From NCBI RefSeq assembly GCF_000227115.2, contig NC_016484.1, positions 310,001-374,000 of the forward strand: a stretch of DNA of 64,000 bases, given 5' to 3'. The position numbers were made by a program, and so were the translations under genes. Position 1 is the first letter of the stretch, and every line of letters begins with the position of its first letter. A model generated the notes under the pieces. The model was not told where the DNA came from and did not search any database. It saw only the letters and a program-made list of their open reading frames with translations. This document shows, in pieces, positions 43,049 through 53,708 of the stretch. Source of the DNA: Naumovozyma dairenensis CBS 421 (taxonomy: Eukaryota > Ascomycota > Saccharomycetes > Saccharomycetales > Saccharomycetaceae).

Positions 43049-44509
43049 TTAGTGTTTTTGTGGATGTGAGTCTTCCAATTCAGAATGAGAATGAATGTGT
43101 GAATGACGTTCAGGTATATCTGATGTAGCATCATCTGTAATCATCATTGTATCTTGCCCGTCCATAGTACTTGATTTCTCTTCAACAAATTCTATATCCA
43201 ATTTCCCCAAATTTTCTACTTCCTTAAACAACGCATTACGTAAATGATTGGAAACGTTTTCAAATTCATGAATACCCAACACATTGTCCCATTTTTGTAA
43301 AGGAACTTCTAATATTACAGATGCTCTCAAATTACGTCCCGATGACAGAACAGTCAACTCTCTTATTTTGTATGGTTTATCACTATTATTATTGGACACA
43401 AGTTTAGCTAAACTTTCCTCTATGCTAGATTGAACTTTTATATAACGTGAATCTTCCACAGAAAGAGATTGATCGATCAACTCCTTCATGGCACCATACA
43501 TTCCTTGACCTCCAGCCTTAACGACTAAAGTTGATACAGCAAGACCGCCGATAGCATCCAAAGATTGAATATTAAGGAAATAACTTCCTGTAATTGCAAC
43601 CAATGCAACCAATGATGTTAATGAGTCGATTCTGTGATGCCATGCATTTGCCATCAACACGTTCGAATTAGTTTGAACAGCAATTTTCTTCGTAGCTTGG
43701 AAAATCCATTCTTTCACTACAATAGACCCACCAGCAATCCAAGCTGCATTAATATTAGTAACACCTTCAGGAACTATCGAGTGAGAATGACCATGACTTG
43801 ACATTCCCAAGTATCCAGTAATCGTTTCTGTAATCACATGAGGTACAATGGGTCCGACAATGGAACATAACGAGGTCCATCCGATGGAAACACCAGCCAT
43901 TGCTAAGATTGTAGAAACAGCTAATGACCCTACAGTTTCCACTTTCCCATACCCATAAGGATAATTCCTATTAGGTTTACTTGTAGTGGCTAACTTGACG
44001 GAGAATAACGTTAAGAAATCAGAAACTAAATCACTTAAAGCATGAATGGAATCTGCAAATAATGCCTGCGAATGGAATACTATACCTCCGACGAATTTAC
44101 CTACTGCCATTGCAACATTAGATGCAAGACCTATCCACGTTATTCTTACTCCCGGGTTGTATTTGATTTCCTTTACGTCTAGTTTTAATAATGGGTTTGC
44201 CTCGTGTGAATGTGTGTGGCCTGATTTATGAGTGTGCTTATGAGGTGGAGTGCCCAGTTTAAATGAATCGTTGGTTTCTGTTTCTGATTCACGCATGTGG
44301 ATGTGATCATGTGTACTAAAACATTCATTTAGTTTCTCTAAGTTGGGATTGCTTATCTTTTTCTTCTCATTGAAGCTCAGGAGAGTTTCGTGGAAGTACA
44401 ATTGTGGAACGGCATGGAATGCTGCTTTTTGCTGTGCCTTTGAGATGATACTTCGATTCAAATAATTGGTATGTAGCCTTAGATGTTGAATGATTCCTAC
44501 CCTTATCAT
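43049..44509 (-). CDS. MMT2: Mmt2-type mitochondrial cation diffusion facilitator
   Basis: A 486-residue protein (484 in S. cerevisiae), orthologue of YPL224C or its duplicate Mmt1. These proteins export iron from mitochondria. The N-terminus is basic and amphipathic, with Arg/Lys and no acids for the first 60 residues (MIRVGIIQHLRLHTNYLNRS), as a mitochondrial presequence should be. A His-rich stretch (HKHTHKSGHTHSHE) follows at about 92-105. Six membrane segments of the CDF fold come next; metal-site motifs HALSDLVSDF (helix 2) and HHRIDSLTSL (helix 5) are intact. A cytosolic/matrix C-terminal domain ends with HSHIHSHSELEDSHPQ. Confidence 0.92.
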   Translation of the reverse strand: MIRVGIIQHLRLHTNYLNRSIISKAQQKAAFHAVPQLYFHETLLSFNEKKKISNPNLEKLNECFSTHDHIHMRESETETNDSFKLGTPPHKHTHKSGHTHSHEANPLLKLDVKEIKYNPGVRITWIGLASNVAMAVGKFVGGIVFHSQALFADSIHALSDLVSDFLTLFSVKLATTSKPNRNYPYGYGKVETVGSLAVSTILAMAGVSIGWTSLCSIVGPIVPHVITETITGYLGMSSHGHSHSIVPEGVTNINAAWIAGGSIVVKEWIFQATKKIAVQTNSNVLMANAWHHRIDSLTSLVALVAITGSYFLNIQSLDAIGGLAVSTLVVKAGGQGMYGAMKELIDQSLSVEDSRYIKVQSSIEESLAKLVSNNNSDKPYKIRELTVLSSGRNLRASVILEVPLQKWDNVLGIHEFENVSNHLRNALFKEVENLGKLDIEFVEEKSSTMDGQDTMMITDDATSDIPERHSHIHSHSELEDSHPQKH

Positions 44510-46309
44510 GATTGTATATTATCCTCGAGAAGAAGTGTTGTTATTTTTGTTTTGAGCTGCTTAGAAAGCAGAGGAAGTTGTAATTATTAGCGAAAGATGT
44601 CTAAGGGAAAAACTTTTTTGTAGTCCTACAGTTCAATACTAAGCTCAAAAACAATAGACGTATGTAGATTAGATCAATGTTATTGAGTGCATATGTCCTT
44701 TATGTATATGTCTATAGACTATTATTCTGGTTTCTTATACTATATATTAAAGATTAATATATTCACACCCCATTTTCCAGCGTGATGAATATAGATGGCG
44801 ATGCACGCATAGTAAACTAACCGGTTTTGATACTTTTCTACTGAGAGATTGCAATGTGAACAAGCTGAGATTCGAAGAAAGAATTACATGGCCAATCGCA
44901 AAAAATGAATCCATTGTCACAGGGCTTGTTCTTATTTTAATTTGTACGTTAGATTAAGGTTCACAATGCATCTAATGATTTACTTGTTAAGATTAACTCT
45001 TTTAGTTATTAACTATGGATGAAAAACCATGCGGGATAAATGAATACAAATAATACTATTTAGTGACCACGCTATTCAATCAGTATCTCTTGTATTTGTA
45101 ATATACATGTGAATAGGCGAATGATTTCTATTGACTATATAAACACACATGTTCGAAGATGCAAAGATCATGAAATAAGGACGAAATACGAACTAGCTAG
45201 AAAAAGCCTACCTTACAAAATAGGAATCTTTCTTGCTTTTATATCGATTACCAGGGGGGATCATCTGCATGTTTCCCTATTTCTGTCATTGGAAATTGAT
45301 AACAAAGCTTCGGCTTTTTATCCTACTTCTATTAGATCCCCTCACAACTTAATGATCCGTGAGAATGAGAAGGGGCAGCTGATATGCTTAATGATCTACT
45401 ACTCCGCACCGTTCTTGAAGAACCAGACATTTTCTTTTTCAAGATTAGGTCCTTTGAAAAAAGTCAATATGGTCTTCCCTTTTGGAAGATCCATACCGTT
45501 ACTGCCTTATCAGGCACCAATACTATTACAATCTCAGAATGCCAATAAGATTTGTTTCCAGTTACTGTACCCTTAGAATTTTATAAATAAATTGACATCC
45601 TGATTAAGGTTTCATGGTTTCTTTTAAATGACGAGACAACATTGTAATCTCTTCTAATGTTTATTGAAGTACTTCAAAAAAACAAAATTTTATTTGAATG
45701 TTGCAGAGATATTTAGTGTATAGGTTACTTTACTTGCTTATTTGTTCAATACGTGCTCCGATGCAAACTACTGGACAGTGACAAGATTCTAGGGTTAAAT
45801 TATAAGAACTGAATATTATCCTGAATCTAGCATTATTCGCAATAAGTTTTATATGTTCTATATTTCTAACCTCCTATCATAATATATATATAGCTAGACA
45901 TAACATAATAATGTAATGTAATATTAATAATCCCAGAGACACTGGACGACGGACTTTTTTGTGGCGCTCTACCCCGGATAAAACGCCAGGCGTCACATAT
46001 TCCAGTTATCCATCCAATCTTGTAAACTAGAGACAGTTAAATACTGTTGTCTATACTTCAACAAAATCATAACCATTCATGTATAGTATTATACTAAAGG
46101 AAATAATATTTAGATATATATATGAAAGAAAGTAAAACGTAGCAAACGGGGAGAAAAAAATTCAAAAAACTATATATGTACGTACCAATATTTAAGCCGT
46201 CCAGCGGTATAGTAAAAGAGTAACCAAAATGTCAATTATCAATGGCAAATGAAGAGAACAAAGAGAAAAAGGGAAACAAAAGGGTCAGCATGTGAAATAG
46301 TAGACCTCT
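44510..46309. other. Intergenic region MMT2 - GRE1
   Basis: A 1.8-kb region, long for this genome. It holds the doubtful ORF at 45121-45576. The rest is AT-rich with no feature recognised. Confidence 0.4.
45121..45576 (+). CDS. ORF of unknown status, 151 codons
   Basis: From ATG 45121 (MISIDYINTHVRRCKDHEIR) the frame is open for 151 codons, which is unlikely by chance in sequence this AT-rich. The product would be basic with a weakly hydrophobic N-terminal half (KIGIFLAFISITRG) and ends NKICFQLLYP. I see no known motif. The exact opposite frame also shows coding-like stretches (LKKKMSGSSRTVRSSRSLSI) but with several stops, so this could instead be the shadow of a decayed gene on the minus strand. 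It is isolated, with no counterpart in the S. cerevisiae block. Confidence 0.3.
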   Translation: MISIDYINTHVRRCKDHEIRTKYELARKSLPYKIGIFLAFISITRGDHLHVSLFLSLEIDNKASAFYPTSIRSPHNLMIRENEKGQLICLMIYYSAPFLKNQTFSFSRLGPLKKVNMVFPFGRSIPLLPYQAPILLQSQNANKICFQLLYP

Positions 46310-46933
46310 CTACCAGTTATCACCACGGTTACCAGACATACGGTTACCTCCCATGGAAGAAGTGTAACTAGTGTCTTGACCACTTCTATATCTACCGCCA
46401 CTTGGTTTTTGTCTTTGACCGGAGGACAAGAAGTCGTCATCTTGTTCTTCATCTTCTTCCTCCTCTTCACCCATCAAACCTCCACCGGCACCACGACCCA
46501 AATTGCTATCATCTCTGAAAGCATTGTCACCACCAGCACCGTATTCTTGCTGACCCAAGCCTTGAGATTGACCCGATGAGAAATCATATTCTTGACCAGT
46601 AGTGGTGTTGAATCCTCCAGCACCTTGATGCGTAGCACGCTGGCGACCACCGAGACCACCAGCGCCTCTCATACCACCACCACCACCACCGCTACCGCCG
46701 CCGAGAGAAGTATCATTAAATTCATCATCACCAGCCTCATTCATCCCCCATGAGGATGGTTGACCTTGACCAGATTGAGATGTTTGGTATTGGTGTTTGG
46801 ATCTAGTAGATGATGGTTGGTTTTGTCTGTATTGTTGTTGTTGACCTCCACCCTGTTGTTGTTGTTGGTGTTCCTCCTCTTCGTCTTTATCACCGTGTAA
46901 TTTTTCTTGGAATTTATTGAATAAGTTAGCCAT
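46310..46933 (-). CDS. GRE1: Gre1/Sip18-type hydrophilin
   Basis: A 207-residue, very hydrophilic protein in the place of YPL223C (GRE1; paralogue SIP18), 168 residues in S. cerevisiae. Such hydrophilins protect proteins during drying and osmotic stress. The conserved N-terminus MANLFNKFQEKLHGDKDEEE identifies it. The rest is low-complexity: Gln runs (HQQQQQGGGQQQQ), Gly runs (LGGGSGGGGGGMRGAGGLGG), an acidic block (MGEEEEEDEEQDDDF) and an Arg/Gly/Ser tail. No fold or membrane segment is expected. The added length is mostly in Gln and Gly repeats. The paralogue cannot be excluded by sequence alone. Confidence 0.8.
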   Translation of the reverse strand: MANLFNKFQEKLHGDKDEEEEHQQQQQGGGQQQQYRQNQPSSTRSKHQYQTSQSGQGQPSSWGMNEAGDDEFNDTSLGGGSGGGGGGMRGAGGLGGRQRATHQGAGGFNTTTGQEYDFSSGQSQGLGQQEYGAGGDNAFRDDSNLGRGAGGGLMGEEEEEDEEQDDDFLSSGQRQKPSGGRYRSGQDTSYTSSMGGNRMSGNRGDNW

Positions 46934-47518
46934 TTTTTATTATTATTTTTTTGTTGTGTTGTGGTTGGTTGAGTGTCTTAGAAGAAGGAAAGATGAAAAA
47001 ATATTTGCAATAATAAGAAAGACATTTATGAAGAATGGGGATTTCCATTAGTTAATTTATATGATAAACTTTTAATTATCATTATCAGTTTTCATGTTCT
47101 TTGAAAAATTACATGACATCCACCCTTTAATGACGTATTGTTACGACGTACAGTACGGTACAGTATACATTACCAACTTACAGATTTATTTATTCAAGTT
47201 ACGTATAATTCTTTAAGGAAAATCAGTTGCTTGCATATGGTGTTGGCTACTTTAGGAACGCATCCCCAACATTCTTACTTTGAAGCTTTTGGGATATTTA
47301 GAAGAATCCGTCCGGAAACATCCGTACTCTGGACTGGTTTGTTACTATTTGTATTAGGATTATAATTACTGGCACAGTTACGCCATAATAGAGAAATGAG
47401 CATTACCGTGAGACTAAGCGGCACATTGTTATAGGAGAGAGAGAAAGAGTGAGAGCTTTAGCCGGTGGCCCTGAATCATTTTACGCAACGTTGTAAAGAC
47501 GTACTGTCGTAGTTGCTT

Positions 47519-47541
47519 GTATTGTATTGTATTGTATTGTA
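47519..47541. repeat. (GTATT)n pentanucleotide repeat
   Basis: Between four and five perfect copies of TGTAT/GTATT. Confidence 0.85.
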
Positions 47542-47676
47542 GTGTAATAAACTATAATAACGTCACGCATTCCTTTCCTTTCAGGGCACTCTTTCATCTA
47601 AGAGAGGAGAAAGGGACAATAACACTATGTAGACTATATAACAGAGATTATACGCATGTGCAGTACGGTATCACTT

Positions 47677-47706
47677 CTTTCTTTCTTTCTTTCTTTCTTT
47701 CTTTTT
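47677..47706. repeat. (TTTC)n tetranucleotide repeat
   Basis: About seven perfect TTTC units about 600 bp upstream of FMP40. Confidence 0.9.
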
Positions 47707-48290
47707 CGCATGGATTATGATGTGTGTAAGTCTGGAACACCTATTATTAGATCGATCCACCCTTAGTTAGTTAGCTGCCCTAACCCTTTCATCAAACTGC
47801 AATAATGTTTCCATTCCATCCCATTTTTCTTATCCGGTGAGAGGTAAAGATGTCATCACTTCCAGCTGGCTTACTTTGGTCGAACCATGCCTGTAAGGAA
47901 TCCCCGATTTTGTAAGAATTAAGTTGCTTGTCTCACAATACGATAGGATGGGATGGGGTCGAATGATGAATTCATACGGCTAAAACCTTGCCCGCAGTGC
48001 TAAAAGATGAGATCCAGCTGGCGTGAACAAGTTAACATTAAATTAATCTACATACATATATACATACGTACGTTCGTACAGTCTCATACCCTTAAGTTAC
48101 GTTACATGGTTAGTTACTAATCCGATCTGCTCTACTGTTTCAGCCCGTTATACCAAGGAAAAGATATGTAAAAGAACCAACCTCAGCTTTAGCAGTTGAT
48201 AATCTTTTTCTTGCAGGATCCTACTTGCTGTAAAACTTTGTTCCAAGGACTCATACAGGAACATTGTAAGGTTACAAATCAAAACAAAAG

Positions 48291-50354
48291 ATGACCGAAC
48301 GGGTATCACTCTTGAAAGCATTAGCCAATTCTGGATCATCAAAAGTGATCCAAAAACTCACACCAGACCAAACAATCCCTACCATATCGAAAGCCATCGA
48401 ATTAATTGAAAACCATGATCCAACGGACAAGGAAAGAGTTGAAAAATTCCACACACCAAGATATGTCTCATCAGGATCCCATTTCTCATTCACAACCCCC
48501 ATGAAAAGATCGCATTACAAACCAATCTTAGTCTCCAAAGAAACATTAGAAAATGATTTCCAGTTAGACATTGAGAATGATCCTTTAATTCCAAAGATCC
48601 TAAGTGGTGAGAAAATATATTACGATGAAGATAAATCAATATTCCCTTATAGTCTTGCCTATGCGGGCTACCAATTCGGATCCTTTGCTGGTCAATTAGG
48701 TGACGGTAGGGTAGTCAATTTGTTTGATTATATGAATCATACTTTCCAATTGAAAGGATCAGGGAAGACTCCATTTTCAAGATTTGCTGATGGTAAAGCT
48801 GTTTTGAGATCATCAATTAGAGAATTCATCATTAGTGAAGCCTTGTATAATATTGGAATTCCATCAACGAGAGCTGTACAATTGACTTTATTGCCTGGAA
48901 CAAAAGCAATAAGAGATGGTAGTGAACCATGTGCATTGGTTTGTAGAGTGGCTCCTAGTTGGATACGATTTGGTAGTTTTGATTTATTTAAATGGAAGCC
49001 CAATTTGGTTGGTTTAATTAAATTGACTGACTATTGTATTGAAGATGTGTTTCATAATGGGGAAGGTTTCCCGAAAGATATTGATTTAGCAAAATTTAAT
49101 AAAGATTATTTCCCTGATTCTAAGGATGAAGAAAATATTAGTTCGTCCTCATTGCATGAAGAAAAGCAAGATCAGGAACAAAAAGAGGGACTTACTAACT
49201 ATGATCAATTTTTCAGACATGTGGTTAATTTAAATGCAGAATGCGTTGCATATTGGCAAGCTTATGGATTTTGCAATGGTGTTTTGAATACTGATAATAC
49301 ATCGATCATGGGGATTTCTCTGGATTATGGACCTTTTAGTTTCTTGGATAAATTTGAACCTGATTTCACACCAAATCATGATGATTATACTAAGAGATAT
49401 TCCTTTGCCAATCAACCTAGTGTTATATGGTGGAATTTAATTCAACTTGCGCAAGATATTGCCGTTCTTTTAGGAGCAGGACCCAAACATATTAATGATA
49501 TTTTACAAATGCAAAATGGTGAAGATATTGATAAATTCGATGATGATTTAGAAAAGGAATTTGTCAATAGAGCGAATAATATGATAAGATTGTGTTCAAG
49601 TGAATATAAATATAGATTTACCACAAAATATGCGGATTTAATGGGTAAAAGACTTGGAATAGATTTAGATTTACCTAAGAAATTAACAAACGATGTTGAT
49701 CTTGATAAGTTAAGTATCGAGATTCAAGAATTTTCCACTTTTATCATTGATCCATTGTTAGAAATTTTACAACATACGAAGATTGATTACAATAATTTTT
49801 TTGTTAATTTGCAATCATATGATGGTCCCTTCTTTGTTAACGATGAAGGAAATTTGTTCAATGGATTAGATGAAGATTTTATTAAGATATTTTTCAAAGA
49901 CGAAGAAATGAGGAAGATCAAGGAATTTTACGAGAAAGCTAGCGGTGATCTTAACAGAACCACATCTAGAGATTCAGGTGAAACACGGTTTCTCATTAGA
50001 ACCATGGATAAACTGAAAGAATGGTGCATTTCTTATTGCAGGTTAGTTCCTGATGCGGAAATACGGAAATCAGTAGCTAAAAAAAAGAATCCACTTTTTA
50101 TACCAAGAAGTTGGATATTTGAAGAGGTAATTGACAATTTAACCTTAGAGCAAAGAGAGAAATTGGATTACCCCGAAGCTGATTTAGATACATCTCTATT
50201 ACAAAAACTTCATTTAATGAGTCTACATCCTTATGACAATACTGAATGGGATGATAATTTAAGGGCAGAAGTGGTTGAAAGGTGGACGACTTTAAAACAT
50301 GCTAGTAGAGATGATAAGAATAAGTTTATGAAACAATTAAGTTGCTCCAGTTAG
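48291..50354 (+). CDS. FMP40: Fmp40, mitochondrial SelO-family protein AMPylase
   Basis: A 687-residue protein (688 in S. cerevisiae), orthologue of YPL222W. SelO proteins have an inverted kinase fold that transfers AMP to protein hydroxyls; in yeast mitochondria this affects redox homeostasis. Conserved blocks are YAGYQFGSFAGQLGDGRVVN, LKGSGKTPFSRFADGKAVLR, SSIREFIISEALYNIGIPST, GFCNGVLNTDNTSIMGISLD and DYGPFSFLDKFEP. The last two contain the metal-binding Asn and Asp. The protein ends QLSCSS; the Cys third from the end matches the selenocysteine position of animal SelO. ATG 48291 is the only start consistent with family length. Confidence 0.95.
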   Translation: MTERVSLLKALANSGSSKVIQKLTPDQTIPTISKAIELIENHDPTDKERVEKFHTPRYVSSGSHFSFTTPMKRSHYKPILVSKETLENDFQLDIENDPLIPKILSGEKIYYDEDKSIFPYSLAYAGYQFGSFAGQLGDGRVVNLFDYMNHTFQLKGSGKTPFSRFADGKAVLRSSIREFIISEALYNIGIPSTRAVQLTLLPGTKAIRDGSEPCALVCRVAPSWIRFGSFDLFKWKPNLVGLIKLTDYCIEDVFHNGEGFPKDIDLAKFNKDYFPDSKDEENISSSSLHEEKQDQEQKEGLTNYDQFFRHVVNLNAECVAYWQAYGFCNGVLNTDNTSIMGISLDYGPFSFLDKFEPDFTPNHDDYTKRYSFANQPSVIWWNLIQLAQDIAVLLGAGPKHINDILQMQNGEDIDKFDDDLEKEFVNRANNMIRLCSSEYKYRFTTKYADLMGKRLGIDLDLPKKLTNDVDLDKLSIEIQEFSTFIIDPLLEILQHTKIDYNNFFVNLQSYDGPFFVNDEGNLFNGLDEDFIKIFFKDEEMRKIKEFYEKASGDLNRTTSRDSGETRFLIRTMDKLKEWCISYCRLVPDAEIRKSVAKKKNPLFIPRSWIFEEVIDNLTLEQREKLDYPEADLDTSLLQKLHLMSLHPYDNTEWDDNLRAEVVERWTTLKHASRDDKNKFMKQLSCSS

Positions 50355-51299
50355 TTAACCTAGTGAATGGCCTCGTCATATACTATATACATTGTATTAC
50401 ATACAGATCCATCATATCATACTTCTTATACTTCGGGTATTATCTTCCGCGAAGAACAAGTTGGTGCTGTGCGGCTAATTTGTCCATTTGCCGTTGAATA
50501 AGGGTAACGCACGGGCGCACGTGTTAAAAATTAGAATTAGAATTAGAATTAGAATGACGACGCCCCTGATGCTCTTTCTCCTTCTCCCCTTTTACTGAAT
50601 CAAGTAATCCTTTTTCGTTTAGGTATAGGCGTTTCCTGATAAGGAGATCAACGGGACGCGAAATCAAGAGTGAGAGAGAAGCGACGCGTGTCGCAGCAAC
50701 AACAGCGCGCCTTAATTTTTCAAGAACGAAATATTTTTGGAAAATGAAAAAATTGGAAAATTTGGAAAATTTGGAAAGAGGCGGAGAAAAACTCTTAAAA
50801 GATAATTTAAGTGTTCACTACCTACGTCTTCTTCTTCGTAACCCTGTACGTAAGTACGCAGAGGATAGGAAATGATTAATATGTAACATACGATTGGGAT
50901 TTGGACATTTCAATACCTACCTAGAATAGAATAGAACGGATCAGTTCACTTTTTTACAACTTCATAGCTTGTTGTTTATATACATGATATACTCTAACAA
51001 AATAAAGAACTGTACTTCATACATCTAAGGAGACAACTTTGAAAGTAAGGTCCGCACGCAAAGCATATACTTCAAGATACATCTTATTACCAAACCACGG
51101 TTTTGAATTATCTTGATCGAAACTGCGAAATTTACTTCTGACCTTTTCGCTAAAAACTCACAATATCTTCCCATTCGTTCCAAAGGATCACACATACATT
51201 CGTTATTAAGTTCCATTATTGGGAAAACACCAAGAGGAAAGTCATCTTTGAAGAAAAAGAGAAAATTACAAACAGGTTGAAAAAAGAAGAAACCTAACC
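50355..51299. promoter_or_regulatory. FLC1 upstream region
   Basis: A 945-bp region with CACGTG (Cbf1/Pho4-type) at 50518-50523, a six-base GAATTA tandem at 50530-50555, and ACGCGT (MCB) at 50684-50689. AAATTTGGAA is repeated near 50755-50776. A 109-codon ORF at 51025-51354 (-) overlaps the FLC1 start and looks accidental. Confidence 0.45.
50530..50555. repeat. (GAATTA)n hexanucleotide repeat
   Basis: Four copies of GAATTA or its permutation. Confidence 0.85.
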
Positions 51300-53708
51300 A
51301 TGTTATTCCTACAGACTTGGTACATACCACTATTAGTATGGTCCTTACTATCAAACATTATCACTGCGAAGAGAAACCTAGTAGCAACATCATTAGTTAC
51401 ATGTATGGAAAATTCTCAAGTGTCATCAAATAGTTTCGATGTGGTCTTTAATCCAGACGATAGATCATTACACTATACTTTAGATATGGTTACTCAAATT
51501 GACTCCTACATTTTTGCCGATGTAGACGTCTATGCATACGGATTCAAAATCATCACAAAGACAGTTGACCTTTGTGATATCAATTGGAAACAATTTTGTC
51601 CCGTCCACCCTGGTAACATTGAAATTGACTCCATCCAATATATTTCTCAAGAATACGTTAATGAAATCCCAGGAATAGCATACACTGTACCAGATATCGA
51701 TGCATACGTTAGACTTAACGTTAGGAACAACGTAAGTGAAAGATTAGCATGTCTTGAAGTATTTTTTTCCAACGGGAAAACAGTCTCACAAACAGGTGTT
51801 CAATGGACTACTGCTGTCATCGCAGGGATTGGTCTATTACTATCTGCTGTCTTGTCTACATTTGGAAATTCCACCGCTGCTTCTCATATTTCTGCAAATA
51901 CAATGTCTTTATTCTTATATTTCCAATCCGTCGCAGTCGTCGGGATGCAACATGTTCATAGCGTCCCACCTATCGCAGCTGCTTGGTGTGAAAATTTGGC
52001 TTGGTCAATGGGGATCATTAGAGTTTCATTCATGCAAAGGATTTTCCGTTGGTATGTGGAATCCACAGGTGGAACTGCCGACCTATACCTAACTGCAACC
52101 ACTATGTCTGTACTAACTCAAAGAAGTTTGGATTATTTGAAATCATTACCTTTGATTAAAAGAGCTGATAATGTTCTTTATGGGAATCAAAATACTTTGA
52201 TATTCAGAGGTATTAAAAGAGTTGCATATTCCATGAATATTGAAAACACATCTGTCGTTTGTACTGGGTTTACATTTTTCGTATTGTGTGGTTATGTCCT
52301 TGCTGGTTTCATTATGGTTTGTAAATACTCTATTGAGTTATGCATTAGATCTGGTTGGATTAGGAACGATAGATTCTTGGAATTTAGACAACATTGGAGA
52401 ACCGTCTTGAAAGGTTCTTTGTTAAGATATATTTACATTGGATTCACTCAACTAACAATTTTAAGTTTTTGGGAATTTACAGAAAGAGATTCAGCTGCAG
52501 TTATCATTATTGCATGTTTATTTTTAGTGCTTTCCATCGGATTAATGTTATGGGCTGCCTTTAGAACATGTTTCTTCGCTAAAAGATCCATCAAAGCCCA
52601 TAATAATCCAGCTGCTTTACTATATGGTGATGAATACGTCTTACATAAGTATGGGTTCTTCTACACTATGTTCAACGCCAATCATTATTGGTGGAATATT
52701 GTCCTTTTAGGTTATATTTTCATCAAGTCCCTATTTATCGGGTTTGCTCAAGCGTCTGGTAAGACTCAAGCTTTGGCCATCTTTATCTTTGACTTGGCAT
52801 ATTTTATTGCTATCATCCGTTATAAACCTTATTTAGATCGTCCAACAAACATCGTTAATATTTTTATTGCCACTGTTACCGTTGTTAACTCATTCTTATT
52901 CATGTTTTTCTCTGATTTATTTGGTCAACCTTATGCAGTCTCTGCAATCATGGGTTGGGTGTTTTTCATCTTAAATGCAGCATTCTCATTCTTATTATTG
53001 ATGATGGTTTTGGCATTTACAGGTATGGCCATCTTCTCGAAGAATCCAGATCTTAGATTCAAGTCTGCAAGAGATGATAGAGCTTCATTCCAAAGACGTT
53101 CATTCAAAGGTGATGGAACCATTAGTCCATCTGTTGCTCATGAATTGGCAGCATTAGGTGATATCGCCAAGGATCATAATGAAAATTGGGAAGTGGAATT
53201 AGAAAAACAATATAATGAAGATAAAGAAAAAGAGAATGTATTTATTGGTTCCGATGAAGATGAAGACAAATTTGCTTCCTCTCTTTCCGTTAATGAAGCT
53301 AGTAGAATAAGTGGAAGGAAACCAACATTATCAGAGAAGTTTTTAAGAACTTTTTCCATAAGGAGGAACAAGAGCAAGGTATCAAGAGAATTGAACAGTA
53401 GCGCGCCTAATGATCGCTCTGCACAAGAAAGTTCTATGTCGAGTCAATCAGTAGCTTCTAATATAATACTGAAGAAACCATATCCAGGGTTAGATGAATC
53501 TGAACAAATAAAACGTGAATCAGATTCTCATAATAGACTGATGAGTCAACTTGACAATGAATCCGATATGAGATATAACGATCCACAAAGTTTAGGAAGA
53601 TTTTCTGAAGCTGGTTCTTCTCCTTATATGCCTAAACGTGATTTAAGTTTCGATAGTATGCAACATCCAACTAAATCAACTGATATTCTTAATAATAATT
53701 ATCTCTGA
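51300..53708 (+). CDS. FLC1: Flc1-type ER membrane flavin carrier / TRP-like protein
   Basis: An 802-residue protein (793 in S. cerevisiae), orthologue of YPL221W. Flc proteins sit in the ER membrane and are implicated in FAD import, cell-wall integrity and calcium control. A signal peptide is evident (MLFLQTWYIPLLVWSLLSNI, cleavage near residue 24). The luminal ML-like domain, about 25-160, has six Cys (LVTCMENSQVS, VDLCDINWKQFCPVHPG). Nine or so membrane segments follow, about 172-580, including the TRP-family blocks. The cytosolic tail (about 590-802) is charged and Ser-rich. The start fits the signal peptide. The paralogue Flc3 is similar; position supports Flc1. Confidence 0.92.
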   Translation: MLFLQTWYIPLLVWSLLSNIITAKRNLVATSLVTCMENSQVSSNSFDVVFNPDDRSLHYTLDMVTQIDSYIFADVDVYAYGFKIITKTVDLCDINWKQFCPVHPGNIEIDSIQYISQEYVNEIPGIAYTVPDIDAYVRLNVRNNVSERLACLEVFFSNGKTVSQTGVQWTTAVIAGIGLLLSAVLSTFGNSTAASHISANTMSLFLYFQSVAVVGMQHVHSVPPIAAAWCENLAWSMGIIRVSFMQRIFRWYVESTGGTADLYLTATTMSVLTQRSLDYLKSLPLIKRADNVLYGNQNTLIFRGIKRVAYSMNIENTSVVCTGFTFFVLCGYVLAGFIMVCKYSIELCIRSGWIRNDRFLEFRQHWRTVLKGSLLRYIYIGFTQLTILSFWEFTERDSAAVIIIACLFLVLSIGLMLWAAFRTCFFAKRSIKAHNNPAALLYGDEYVLHKYGFFYTMFNANHYWWNIVLLGYIFIKSLFIGFAQASGKTQALAIFIFDLAYFIAIIRYKPYLDRPTNIVNIFIATVTVVNSFLFMFFSDLFGQPYAVSAIMGWVFFILNAAFSFLLLMMVLAFTGMAIFSKNPDLRFKSARDDRASFQRRSFKGDGTISPSVAHELAALGDIAKDHNENWEVELEKQYNEDKEKENVFIGSDEDEDKFASSLSVNEASRISGRKPTLSEKFLRTFSIRRNKSKVSRELNSSAPNDRSAQESSMSSQSVASNIILKKPYPGLDESEQIKRESDSHNRLMSQLDNESDMRYNDPQSLGRFSEAGSSPYMPKRDLSFDSMQHPTKSTDILNNNYL

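Larger units (their letters stand above)
46934..48290. promoter_or_regulatory. GRE1 / FMP40 divergent region
   Basis: A 1.36-kb region with both promoters. A pentanucleotide run GTATT is at 47519-47541 and a TTTC run at 47677-47706. I looked for stress elements (AGGGG/CCCCT) in the GRE1-proximal part and found none. ORFs of up to 75 codons look accidental. Confidence 0.45.

Noticed and set aside
51025..51354. 109-codon minus-strand ORF over the FLC1 start
   Set aside because: Overlaps the FLC1 signal peptide region on the other strand and shows no motif.
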